Source of the DNA: Lachnospiraceae bacterium
GTDB lineage: Bacteria; Bacillota; Clostridia; Lachnospirales; Lachnospiraceae
DNA: 64,000 bases
Reading direction: 5' to 3'
Assembly (NCBI GenBank): GCA_910575105.1
Contig: CAJTDK010000004.1
Coordinates: 186,001-250,000, forward strand
Shown here: positions 56,885-64,000 of the stretch, piece after piece
How positions within the stretch are numbered: position 1 is the first letter of the stretch
Layout of the letters: each line of letters starts with the position of its first letter
Notes under the pieces: model-generated
Seen by the model: the letters and a program-made list of their open reading frames with translations, nothing else
What the model was told of the DNA's origin: nothing
Database searches by the model: none
Translations under genes and position numbers: made by a program

Positions 56885-58258
56885 ATGCAGGATACGGCTG
56901 TAGAGGAAAAGGGAAGGCAGGATGAACGGCTGGGCAACGCCCCGCTTGGGAGGCTTATGGTGTCGATGGCGCTCCCGGCGGTGGCGGCCCAGCTTATCAA
57001 CATGCTGTATAATATCGTGGACCGGATCTATATCGGACACATTCCCGGACAGGGGGACGTGGCGCTGACGGGAGTGGGCGTGACCTTCCCGATCATTATG
57101 CTGGTGTCCGCCTTCAGTGCATTTGCGGGGATGGGCGGGGCGCCGTTAGCGTCTATTGAGCTGGGAAAGAAGGAGTATGGCAGGGCGGAGAGGATTCTTG
57201 GGAGTTCGGCCGGGCTGATCCTGATCTTTTCTGTGGTGCTTACGCTGGTCTTTTCTTTATTTAAGACACCCATCCTGTATGCGTTCGGAGCCAGCGAAGC
57301 TACCATCGGATATGCAGAAAGCTACATAGGGATCTATCTGGCCGGGACGATCTTCGTGCAGACGGCACTGGGGTTGAATACCTTCATCAGCGGACAGGGG
57401 GCGTCGAAGACGGCTATGCTTTCCGTGCTTATCGGCGCAGTGCTCAATATCTGTCTGGATCCGGTGTTTATCTTTTTATTCGGTATGGGAGTCAGGGGAG
57501 CGGCTCTGGCCACAGTGATCTCACAGGCGGTAAGCGCCGTGTGGGTGGTCCGTTTCCTGACCTCAGAAAAGAGTGTGATCAAGCTTAAAACAGGCAATAT
57601 AAAGCCGGAGGCTGAGACGGTGAAGATGATCGCGGCTCTTGGGATATCGCCTTTTATCATGCAGAGCACAGAGAGTCTGGTAAGTATCACGCTTAATTCC
57701 GGGCTGCAGAAGTACGGCGGCGATCTGTACGTGGGGACGATGGCGATCATGACCAGCGTCATGCAGCTTATTACGATACCGCTGCAGGGGATCACCCAGG
57801 GAGTGCAGCCCATCATCAGCTATAATTACGGCTCGGGGAATAAAAAGAGAGTAAAGAGCGCGTTCCTTAGGATGCTTGCGATTACCTTTACGGGAATGTT
57901 CGTATTCTGCGGGCTTGCAGTGGTCTGCCCGGGTATATACGCGGGTATCTTTACGAACAATAAAGCGCTGACGGAGCTTACGGTGCAGGTGATGCCGACT
58001 TATTTCCTCGGAATGACGCTTTTTGGAATCCAGTCGGCATGTCAGGCTACCTTCATCGCTCTGGGACAGGCGAAGGTGTCTATGTTCATCGCGCTGCTCC
58101 GTAAGGTGATCCTTTTAATCCCGCTTGCCATCATCCTGCCCAGGTTCATGGGCGTTATGGGGATCTACCGGGCAGAGCCGGTGGCGGATGTACTGTCAGT
58201 GCTGACGACGGCGATATTGTTCCTGATCACCGTGAAAAAAATATTTGGCCGGATGTAG
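56885..58258 (+). CDS. MATE-family efflux transporter
   Basis: A 457-residue 12-helix exporter with the signature LMVSMALPAVAAQLINMLYNIVDRIYIGHIPGQGDVALTGVGVTFP at the start and the repeat in the second half (PFIMQSTESLVSITLNSGLQKYGGDLYVGTMAIMTS). It is a different subfamily from the MATE at 29266 (closer to DinF/VcmN-like). An unusual hairpin and an extended -10 lie in the short leader. Substrate unknown. Convergent with a LysR gene. Confidence 0.92.
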   Translation: MQDTAVEEKGRQDERLGNAPLGRLMVSMALPAVAAQLINMLYNIVDRIYIGHIPGQGDVALTGVGVTFPIIMLVSAFSAFAGMGGAPLASIELGKKEYGRAERILGSSAGLILIFSVVLTLVFSLFKTPILYAFGASEATIGYAESYIGIYLAGTIFVQTALGLNTFISGQGASKTAMLSVLIGAVLNICLDPVFIFLFGMGVRGAALATVISQAVSAVWVVRFLTSEKSVIKLKTGNIKPEAETVKMIAALGISPFIMQSTESLVSITLNSGLQKYGGDLYVGTMAIMTSVMQLITIPLQGITQGVQPIISYNYGSGNKKRVKSAFLRMLAITFTGMFVFCGLAVVCPGIYAGIFTNNKALTELTVQVMPTYFLGMTLFGIQSACQATFIALGQAKVSMFIALLRKVILLIPLAIILPRFMGVMGIYRAEPVADVLSVLTTAILFLITVKKIFGRM

Positions 58259-58277
58259 CCGCATGGTTTGGCGGGAT

Positions 58278-59147
58278 TCAGGCGAGCAGGTATTCCTTGG
58301 CGTAGCGGATGAAGATCTTCATGGCAGGCGACCAGTCGTGGGACGGGTGCACGGTCATGCCGAGCTTCCGGTATACGTAAGGAGTTATGGGGCGTACCTC
58401 GAAGTTCCCGGTGCGCCCGCGGATGACAAGCTCCGGCAGGATGCTGATGCCAAGATTATGTTCCACCATGGATAGGATGGAAAAATCGTTGTTCATCGTA
58501 TATTTGATGTCCGGGTGGATGTCGTATTTTTTCAGGATCTGATGGATATCGGTGTTGTATGTGTATTCGCAGATGATGAACGGGGCGTTCTGGAACAGAT
58601 CTAGGGGGATCTCCCTATAGTTTGTGTAAGGGTGGCCCTTAGGCAGGATCGCCAGCATATCATCATTATGCACGGGAATAAAATCTGCAGTCTGGTTCTT
58701 CTGATAGCTGCAGAAGCCGATATCTACTTTATAGTTCAGGACCCAGTCTGCAATCTCGTTCTCATGCCCCTCGATGATCTCGAACAGAATGCCCGGATTG
58801 TTCTTCTGGAACTCCCTTATGATCTTGGGAATCCAGTGGATAGAGCAGCTCGTGTATGTGCCGATCTTAAGGGTGCCGCGCTCTGCGCCTTTCAAAAATG
58901 AGATCTCCTGCTTCAGTGATTCGCTGGAGGCGATCAGGTTGCGGATGGACGGCAGGAGAGAGACCCCTTCGTCGGAGAGGGAGATGCCGTGGTTCGTCTT
59001 ATTGAAGAGAGGAAAGCCGACTTCCCGCTCAAGGTTTTTCATCATTTGTGTGATGCCGGACTGTGTGTAGCCAAGTTCTTCGCCTGCCCTTGTAAAATTT
59101 TCGTATTTTGCTACGGCAAGAAATACGTGCCATTTCTTCAGGTCCAT
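58278..59147 (-). CDS. LysR-family transcriptional regulator
   Basis: A 289-residue LysR protein: helix-turn-helix DLKKWHVFLAVAKYENFTRAGEELGYTQSGITQMMKNLEREVG at the N-terminus and a two-subdomain effector domain (RGTLKIGTYTSCSIHWIPKIIREFQKNNPGILFEIIEGHENEI...). CTAGGAGGG before the ATG at 59147. Its effector is unknown. The divergent neighbour is the B3/B4 protein (59425), 277 bases away; the convergent neighbour is the MATE gene. LysR targets are often divergent, so the B3/B4 gene is the first candidate. Confidence 0.9.
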   Translation of the reverse strand: MDLKKWHVFLAVAKYENFTRAGEELGYTQSGITQMMKNLEREVGFPLFNKTNHGISLSDEGVSLLPSIRNLIASSESLKQEISFLKGAERGTLKIGTYTSCSIHWIPKIIREFQKNNPGILFEIIEGHENEIADWVLNYKVDIGFCSYQKNQTADFIPVHNDDMLAILPKGHPYTNYREIPLDLFQNAPFIICEYTYNTDIHQILKKYDIHPDIKYTMNNDFSILSMVEHNLGISILPELVIRGRTGNFEVRPITPYVYRKLGMTVHPSHDWSPAMKIFIRYAKEYLLA

Positions 59148-59424
59148 ATGATCCCTCCTAGTTTAAGACGTTATCTACTGCTGTTCATATCGGTTTGTGC
59201 ACTTACAGTACCAGCCGCAGGAAAATGATATAACACTTTTTTATATCTTACATTGGATTTGGCCGAAAAACAAGTTTTGTTTGCGAAAAAAATATGTTAT
59301 ACTAGTACAGAATTGCTGTTCGCCCCCGTGGCCGTCAGCGTGCAAGAATCCATTTCAAATCGCTTTTGGTGAAGGGGTTTCCAGAGTGTACAGTAAAATT
59401 TAGTAGAAGAAGGGAAAAGCTGCG

Positions 59425-60093
59425 ATGAAAAAACAGTTGACTATTGATGAGGGGATGAAAAGCCTCTGGCCGGCGGTGAGAGTCGGTTGTTTTCAATATA
59501 AAGTGAAGGTGGAAAAGAAGAACGGGGATATGTGGAGGTATCTTAAGAAAGATATTTTTAAAAAGACGAAGGATGCCATCTTTGATTATGGCGTCAGTGA
59601 CATTCCGAATATCAAGGAGTCCAGAGAGGCATACCGGGCATTCGGGAAGGATCCCAGCCGCTACCGCGTGTCGTCGGAGGCGCTTGTTCGGCGTATCGGT
59701 CAAGGCAAGGGGCTTTATGAGGTGAATACGGTCGTGGATACGAATAATCTGATCTCTATAGAGTCCGGGTTTTCTGTGGGGTCATATGACGCGTACAAGA
59801 TAGCGGATACGCTTGTCTTCCGTGTGGGAAGAGAGGGGGAGACCTATGAGGGTATCGGGAAGGATGCAGTCAATATCGCGAATCTTCCGGTGCTTGCAGA
59901 CAGCAAGGGTGCTGTGGGAAGCTCTACTAGCGATTCGAGACGGGCGATGATCACGGAGGAGACGACGGAGGTTCTGACTCTCATCTATTCATTTTCCGAT
60001 AATGGGGATCTGGAAAAGGCTCTGAAATACGGGAAGGAGTATCTCGAAAGGTATGCGGGAGCGGAGGAAACGGAGTGCTGGATCGCAGAATAG
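59425..60093 (+). CDS. B3/B4 tRNA-editing-like domain protein
   Basis: A 222-residue stand-alone protein of the B3/B4 domain found in phenylalanyl-tRNA synthetase beta chains, where it edits mischarged tRNA. Core: ESREAYRAFGKDPSRYRVSSEALVRRIGQGKGLYEVNTVVDTNNLISIESGFSVGSYD then RREGETYEGIGKD-like segment and NLPVLADSKGAVGSSTSDSRRAMITEETTEVLTLIYSF. The function outside PheT is unknown; some members are linked to cofactor or amino acid binding. AGAAGGG before the ATG. It may be controlled by the divergent LysR protein. Confidence 0.88.
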   Translation: MKKQLTIDEGMKSLWPAVRVGCFQYKVKVEKKNGDMWRYLKKDIFKKTKDAIFDYGVSDIPNIKESREAYRAFGKDPSRYRVSSEALVRRIGQGKGLYEVNTVVDTNNLISIESGFSVGSYDAYKIADTLVFRVGREGETYEGIGKDAVNIANLPVLADSKGAVGSSTSDSRRAMITEETTEVLTLIYSFSDNGDLEKALKYGKEYLERYAGAEETECWIAE

Positions 60094-60115
60094 TAACGGA
60101 AGGTAAAATAAAGTG

Positions 60116-60144
60116 TTGACATTTTACGACTCCTCTATTATACT
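60116..60144 (+). promoter_or_regulatory. infC operon promoter
   Basis: TTGACA (60116-60121), 17-base spacer, TATACT (60139-60144), in the 226-base gap before infC. Confidence 0.82.
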
Positions 60145-60149
60145 ATAGT

Positions 60150-60305
60150 TTGTGTGAAGAAAAAAGAAAGCAGAGTATCCACTCTCACCATAGCACAAGC
60201 GGGTGACTATTGGTCTGATATTGTGTAAGGCAGATTCCGTACAGGGGAGTTTTTATGCAGATATGTAAGTGGGTAGTCGCAAGCTATTCACTTATTTTAT
60301 TTGAT
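60150..60305 (+). promoter_or_regulatory. Ribosomal protein leader of infC-rpmI-rplT (L20-leader-like)
   Basis: About 150 bases between the promoter and the infC start with paired segments (ACTCTCACC...GGGTGACTATTGG, 60180-60216) and a final terminator hairpin. In Firmicutes, free L20 binds the infC leader and causes early termination; the layout here fits that, though the exact RNA class is inferred from position and hairpins. Confidence 0.65.
60267..60302 (+). terminator. Attenuator in the infC leader
   Basis: AAGTGGGTAG (60267-60276) pairs with CTATTCACTT (60284-60293) including two G-U pairs, followed by ATTTTATTT. Likely the conditional terminator of the leader. Confidence 0.65.
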
Positions 60306-60319
60306 GGAGGTGCACGACA

Positions 60320-60826
60320 ATTAGCGATTTAATGATTAACGGGCAGATTAGAGACAAAGAGGTACGTTTGATTGGCGAGAAGGGCGAACAGCTCGGAATT
60401 ATGTCTTCAAAAGAGGCGATGAGGCTGGCGCAGGAGGCGGAGCTGGATCTGGTAAAGGTTGCCCCGAAGGCACAGCCGCCGGTATGTAAGATTATTGACT
60501 ACGGAAAGTACCGCTATGAGCTTGCGAGAAAAGAAAAAGAGGCGAAGAAGAAGCAGAAGACCGTTGAGATTAAGGAAGTGCGTCTTTCACCGAACATCGA
60601 CACGAATGATCTGAATACCAAAGTGAATAATGCCAGGAAATTTATCGGCAAAGGCAACAAGGTAAAGATTACCCTGCGTTTCAGAGGCCGTGAGATGGCA
60701 CATGTACAGCAGAGCAAGCATATCCTGGATGATTTTGCAAAACAGCTCGCGGATATTGCCACAGTTGAGAAACAGCCGAAGCTGGAAGGCAGGAGCATGA
60801 GTATGGTTTTAACTGAAAAACGTTAA
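60320..60826 (+). CDS. infC: Translation initiation factor IF-3 (AUU start)
   Basis: Binds the 30S subunit, controls start-codon choice and prevents early subunit joining. 168 residues when read from ATT at 60320: ISDLMINGQIRDKEVRLIGEKGEQLGIMSSKEAMRLAQEAELDLVKVAPKAQPPVCKIIDYGKYRYE (N domain), then a basic linker and the C domain EIKEVRLSPNIDTNDLNTKVNNARKF. GGAGG lies nine bases before this ATT, but 21 bases before the first ATG (60332), so the AUU codon is the likely start; E. coli infC also starts with AUU, allowing IF-3 to limit its own synthesis. First gene of the infC-rpmI-rplT operon. Confidence 0.9.
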   Translation: MSDLMINGQIRDKEVRLIGEKGEQLGIMSSKEAMRLAQEAELDLVKVAPKAQPPVCKIIDYGKYRYELARKEKEAKKKQKTVEIKEVRLSPNIDTNDLNTKVNNARKFIGKGNKVKITLRFRGREMAHVQQSKHILDDFAKQLADIATVEKQPKLEGRSMSMVLTEKR

Positions 60827-60856
60827 AAATATATACAAATTAAGGAGGAAATCAAC

Positions 60857-61054
60857 ATGCCAAAAATCAAAACAAATAGAGCGGCTGCAAAGCGCTTCAA
60901 AAAGACAGGTACAGGAAAGTTAGTCAGAAATAAAGCTTACAAGAGCCATATCTTAACTAAGAAGTCCACGAAGAGAAAGAGAAATCTCAGGAAACCGACT
61001 GTTACGGATGCAACAAACGTAAAGAATATGAAGAAAGTATTGCCGTACCTGTAA
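60857..61054 (+). CDS. rpmI: Ribosomal protein bL35
   Basis: A 65-residue basic large-subunit ribosomal protein: [44 protein letters not shown] is the family core. AAGGAGG lies before the ATG. Middle gene of infC-rpmI-rplT; its expression is part of L20-controlled operon regulation. Confidence 0.97.
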   Translation: MPKIKTNRAAAKRFKKTGTGKLVRNKAYKSHILTKKSTKRKRNLRKPTVTDATNVKNMKKVLPYL

Positions 61055-61100
61055 GCTTTTGTTTTCGGAGACGGTAAGAATTTGAAGGAGGATATAAGAG

Positions 61101-61457
61101 ATGGCAAGAATCAAAGGCGGATTAAACGCTAGAAAAAGACATAATAGAACTTTAAAGTTAGCGAAGGGATACAGAGGAGCACGTTCCAAACAGTACAGAG
61201 TTGCAAAGCAGTCTGTGATGAGAGCGCTCACATCTGCATATGCAGGAAGAAAGCAGAGAAAGCGCCAGATGCGTCAGCTCTGGATCGCAAGGATCAACGC
61301 GGCGGCAAGGATGAATGGATTATCATACAGCAGACTGATGCATGGGCTGAAGCTGGCTAATGTTGACATCAACAGAAAGATGCTGGCTGAGATGGCTGTC
61401 AATGACGCAGAAGGATTTACATCTGTTGCAGAGCTTGCAAAGGCTAAGCTCGCATAA
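61101..61457 (+). CDS. rplT: Ribosomal protein bL20
   Basis: A 118-residue 23S rRNA-binding protein needed early in 50S assembly; also the probable repressor of its own operon through the leader. Core blocks: [58 protein letters not shown] then [48 protein letters not shown] before the ATG. Followed by a strong terminator at 61483. Confidence 0.97.
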   Translation: MARIKGGLNARKRHNRTLKLAKGYRGARSKQYRVAKQSVMRALTSAYAGRKQRKRQMRQLWIARINAAARMNGLSYSRLMHGLKLANVDINRKMLAEMAVNDAEGFTSVAELAKAKLA

Positions 61458-61482
61458 TTGAATAGATAAAGATTTGCACATT

Positions 61483-61512
61483 CAAACTGCCTTTGGGCAG
61501 TTTGTTTTTTCT
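61483..61512 (+). terminator. Terminator of the infC operon
   Basis: CAAACTGCC (61483-61491), loop TTTG, GGCAGTTTG (61496-61504), then TTTTTTCTT. A perfect nine-base stem with U tract. Confidence 0.92.
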
Positions 61513-61516
61513 TGTG

Positions 61517-61558
61517 CCTTAACTGTTGCTGTTCACGCCGTGACCAGTAACCTTAAGG
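61517..61558. repeat. GTTGCTGT...AGTAAC palindromic repeat, copy 4
   Basis: The core (61525-61551) reads GTTGCTGTTCAC-GCC-GTGACCAGTAAC and is flanked by CCTTAA (61517-61522) and TTAAGG (61553-61558), so the palindrome is 42 bases long. It follows directly on the rplT terminator and carries no T tract. Confidence 0.6.
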
Positions 61559-61705
61559 TGCCATTTTTGGAAAAGAGGGGAGAATAAGTGCATTTGCTGT
61601 CAGAATGTGATACAATAAGGGCGGACTGCCAAAGTGGAGGAGGAAGCTTTCGGCACCAGCATACATTTTGATTACAGAAAGTCGGATGAAGGGACAGGAT
61701 GCAGG

Positions 61706-62932
61706 ATGATAAATCGGGATTGGGAAAAATTCGGAGATTCGATCAGAGATACGGTGCAGGACGCCATAGATGCCGGGAACTTTGAAAAGCTGAGCCAGAA
61801 CATTGCGGATACAGTAAACCATGCTATGGATAGTTTTTCGGAAGGCATGAAGAATACGGGGAAGACGGCGCTGCGGGATATAAAGAAGAAGCCGCCAAAG
61901 CTCCCCCGGGTTTACCGCCGGACAACCTCGGTGAAGGTATGGGGATATATCTTTCTGACTGTTGGGGGCGGCCTGGGACTGTTGTTCCTCTTACTTATGG
62001 CATTCGGCATAACTGGAACGCTGTTGGGAGCAGGTACGGCTTTGGGCATCGGCAGCAGGCCGGCAGGAATCATGGCGTCGGTCTGGCTTTTCGGCATCCC
62101 GGGGACCGCCGGAGGGCTGCTGGCCTGGAAAGGCCTTAAGAAGCTAAAAAGAGTGGAGCGGTTCCGGGTATATGTGCGCGCCATTGGCATGCGGGAATAC
62201 TGCAACGTAAAGGAGTTGGCGGAAAAGGCGGGACGAAAGACGGCTCCGGTACTCCGTGACCTAAAATATATGATAAGAAGGAACTGGTTTTTGGAAGGCT
62301 ATCTAGTGGGCGATGAGACATGCCTGATCGTCACGGATTCGATGTACACGAAGTACAGGAGCCTTGAGGATGAGAGACTGCGAACCGAGCGGGAGGAGCA
62401 GGAGAGAAGAAGGCTTGAGAAGACGAAAAAGCGAAAAGAGCAGAAGAGAAGGCAGGAGAAGAAGGATAGGATGGCGCCGGATATCCGCAGGATCATCGAG
62501 GAAGGGGATAATTATATCCGGAGGATCCATGTGTGCAATGATGCGATTACCGGGCGTGAGATCTCGGCAAAGATTTCCCGCATGGAGGTACTGGTGGACC
62601 GGATCTTTGAGCGGGTAGAGCAGAACCCGGAATCGGCGGGGGACATCAGACGGCTGATGGATTATTACCTGCCGACGACGGTGAAGCTTCTGGATGCTTA
62701 TCAGGAGCTTGATGCGCAGCCGGTGCAGGGGGAGAATATCTTATCCTCCAAAAAGGAGATAGAGGGAACGCTGGATACGCTTAACATGGCCTTCGAAAAG
62801 CTTTTGGATGATCTGTTCCAGGAGACGGCGTGGGACGTGTCTTCGGATATATCCGTGCTGCGCACGATACTTGCCCAGGAAGGTCTTACAACAGAGGACT
62901 GGGAAAGAAGAGGACAAGTAGATGTTGACTGA
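61706..62932 (+). CDS. XpaC-like (5-bromo-4-chloroindolyl phosphate hydrolysis family) protein
   Basis: A 408-residue membrane-associated protein. N-terminal amphipathic region (MINRDWEKFGDSIRDTVQDAIDAGNFEKLSQNIADTVNHAM), two or three membrane helices at about 75-135 (VWGYIFLTVGGGLGLLFLLLMAF, PAGIMASVWLFGIPGTAGGLL), a winged-helix-like part, a highly charged Arg/Lys/Glu segment (about 235-275) likely coiled coil, and the C-terminal XpaC domain. It is followed by a TelA-like gene, the usual pairing. The start is placed at 61706 on comparison with family members, since the upstream GTG (61634) has no support. Function uncertain; linked to toxic anion or envelope stress. Confidence 0.82.
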   Translation: MINRDWEKFGDSIRDTVQDAIDAGNFEKLSQNIADTVNHAMDSFSEGMKNTGKTALRDIKKKPPKLPRVYRRTTSVKVWGYIFLTVGGGLGLLFLLLMAFGITGTLLGAGTALGIGSRPAGIMASVWLFGIPGTAGGLLAWKGLKKLKRVERFRVYVRAIGMREYCNVKELAEKAGRKTAPVLRDLKYMIRRNWFLEGYLVGDETCLIVTDSMYTKYRSLEDERLRTEREEQERRRLEKTKKRKEQKRRQEKKDRMAPDIRRIIEEGDNYIRRIHVCNDAITGREISAKISRMEVLVDRIFERVEQNPESAGDIRRLMDYYLPTTVKLLDAYQELDAQPVQGENILSSKKEIEGTLDTLNMAFEKLLDDLFQETAWDVSSDISVLRTILAQEGLTTEDWERRGQVDVD

Positions 62933-62984
62933 AACAGACCGGGAAACGAGATTCGGTAGAATAGATTAAAGGAGAACAGGAAAG

Positions 62985-64000
62985 ATGAATGAGTTTAAGG
63001 AATTTGAGACGGCACCGACGTTGACCCTAGAGCCTTTTGGAGAAGAGAAGGCAGCCGTCCTGAAGCCGGAGGAACCCCCAAAACCCAGGGAGACGTGGGA
63101 TGACAGCGTACTTTCGGAGGAGGAAAGAAGGCAGGTAGAAGCATTTGCCGAGCAGATCGATCTGACTAATTCTTCGGTGATCCTGCAGTACGGTGCGGGA
63201 ACCCAGAAAAAGCTGGCGGACTTTTCGGAATCTGCGCTGGAGAATGTTAAGACAAAGGATCTGGGAGAGGTGGGCGAGCTGCTCTCGGGAGTGGTGAAGG
63301 AGCTTCGGGATTTTGATGAGGAGGAAGAGAAGGGGTTTCTTGGGATTTTCAAAAAATCTTCGAATAAAGTGCAGGCGATGAAGGCGAAATACGCTAAAGC
63401 GGAGACGAACATCAACCATATCTGCCGGGTGCTGGAAAACCACCAGATCCAGCTTCTTAAGGATATCGCGCTTCTTGATAAGATGTACGAGCTGAACCTG
63501 ACTTATTTTAAAGAGCTGTCTATGTATATCATGGCGGGGAAAAAGAAGCTTGAGGAAGTGAGAAGCGTTAAGCTGAGGGAGCTTCTTTCAAAGGCGGAGC
63601 GGACAGGGCTTGCTGAGGATGCCCAGGCGGCGAAGGATCTGGACGCCATGTGCAGCCGCTTTGAGAAAAAGATCCATGACCTGGAGCTGACGCGGACCAT
63701 TTCCCTGCAGACGGCGCCTCAGATCCGTATGGTGCAGAGCAACGATACGCTGATGGCGGAGAAGATCCAGTCTACCATCGTCAATACGATACCCCTCTGG
63801 AAGAGCCAGATGGTGCTTGCCCTTGGTGTGGAGCATTCTGCCAGGGCAGCGCAGGTTCAGCGTGAAGTGACGGATATGACTAATGAGCTTTTGAGGAAAA
63901 ATGCCCAGAAGCTTCAGATGGCGGCAGTGGAGTCTGCGCGGGAATCAGAGCGCGGTATCGTAGAGATCGAGACCTTGAAGCATACTAATGAGACGCTGAT
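62985..64000 (+). CDS. TelA-like toxic anion resistance protein, 3' part beyond window edge
   Basis: A partial gene, 338 residues visible, reading to the edge without a stop. The pattern DLTNSSVILQYGAGTQKKLADFSESALENVKTKDLGEVGELLSGVV, followed by LLDKMYELNLTYFKELSMYIMAGKKKL and TAPQIRMVQSNDTLMAEKIQSTIVNTIPLWKSQMVLALG, is diagnostic of TelA/YceH proteins, linked to tellurite and other anion stress and to membrane stress in Gram-positives. Predicted long helices throughout. GGAGAACAGG before the ATG. It is co-directional with the XpaC-like gene, 52 bases after. Confidence 0.88.
   Translation, partial: MNEFKEFETAPTLTLEPFGEEKAAVLKPEEPPKPRETWDDSVLSEEERRQVEAFAEQIDLTNSSVILQYGAGTQKKLADFSESALENVKTKDLGEVGELLSGVVKELRDFDEEEEKGFLGIFKKSSNKVQAMKAKYAKAETNINHICRVLENHQIQLLKDIALLDKMYELNLTYFKELSMYIMAGKKKLEEVRSVKLRELLSKAERTGLAEDAQAAKDLDAMCSRFEKKIHDLELTRTISLQTAPQIRMVQSNDTLMAEKIQSTIVNTIPLWKSQMVLALGVEHSARAAQVQREVTDMTNELLRKNAQKLQMAAVESARESERGIVEIETLKHTNETL

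Noticed and set aside
1-64000. CRISPR array, rRNA, tRNA or prophage
   Set aside because: No regularly spaced direct repeats, no ribosomal or tRNA-like folded segments, and no phage structural or integrase genes were seen on either strand.

Overview
The window looks like chromosome from an endospore-forming Firmicute of the Clostridia, most likely a gut-type Lachnospiraceae. Reasons: Gram-positive style strong ribosome binding sites, moderate GC (about half by eye), a GerA/SpoVAF-type spore germination protein, a T-box leader on ilvB, LexA boxes of the Bacillus/Clostridium type, a CBS-domain pyrophosphatase, a MATE/MMPL/YtrA-type gene complement and an infC-rpmI-rplT operon with an AUU start. 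I cannot name the genus. No rRNA, tRNA or CRISPR array was seen.

Layout. 1-1.1 kb: two tandem, closely related TetR regulators on the minus strand (the first cut by the window edge). 1.3-5.7 kb: a MarR regulator; a DUF3793-DUF2325 pair behind a Fur-box-like site; thyA-folA-glycosyltransferase operon. 5.6-6.6 kb: an ECF-sigma/DUF4179 locus that appears collapsed into one hybrid ORF. 6.6-10.9 kb: T-box leader, ilvB-ilvN, gtrA-like gene, ilvE. 11.1-13.0 kb: GntR(YtrA)-ABC transporter operon with a palindromic operator. 13.0-18.3 kb: divergent TetR / MMPL exporter + secreted DG-repeat protein, with four 13-bp operator copies between. 18.3-20.6 kb: AraC and a GH30 glycosidase. 20.6-21.8 kb: repeat-rich, decayed stretch with a MITE-like element and a dead PD-(D/E)XK (Rpn/transposase-type) gene. 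21.8-33.9 kb: mostly housekeeping genes (methyltransferase, Hsp33, NAD synthetase, S1 protein, pyrophosphatase, flavin reductase, MATE, polysaccharide deacetylase, RarA, GNAT). 34.0-36.4 kb: an AT-richer, probably acquired HTH-ABC fusion plus FtsX-like permease. 36.5-41.7 kb: glycogen branching enzyme, TetR, AraC, and a GH36-like alpha-galactosidase. 42.0-42.7 kb: orphan membrane protein with a palindromic promoter. 42.8-47.8 kb: the most interesting region, a radical-SAM protein + TIGR03915-type protein + nuclease-helicase set behind a consensus promoter carrying two LexA/SOS boxes. 47.9-49.9 kb: a second YtrA-ABC operon. 50.2-52.0 kb: a four-module flavodiiron protein. 52.1-60.1 kb: VanZ-like, Na+:alanine symporter, dUTPase, spore germination protein, MATE, LysR, B3/B4 protein. 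60.1-61.5 kb: infC-rpmI-rplT with leader. 61.7-64.0 kb: XpaC-like and TelA-like genes, the last cut by the window edge.

Themes. Many regulators sit directly beside the exporter they probably control, and several promoters carry readable operators. Gene packing is tight: convergent genes overlap at their stops (29.27 kb, 40.05 kb) or share a terminator that is itself coding (13.02 kb). A family of small GTTGCTGT...AGTAAC palindromes recurs just after gene ends.
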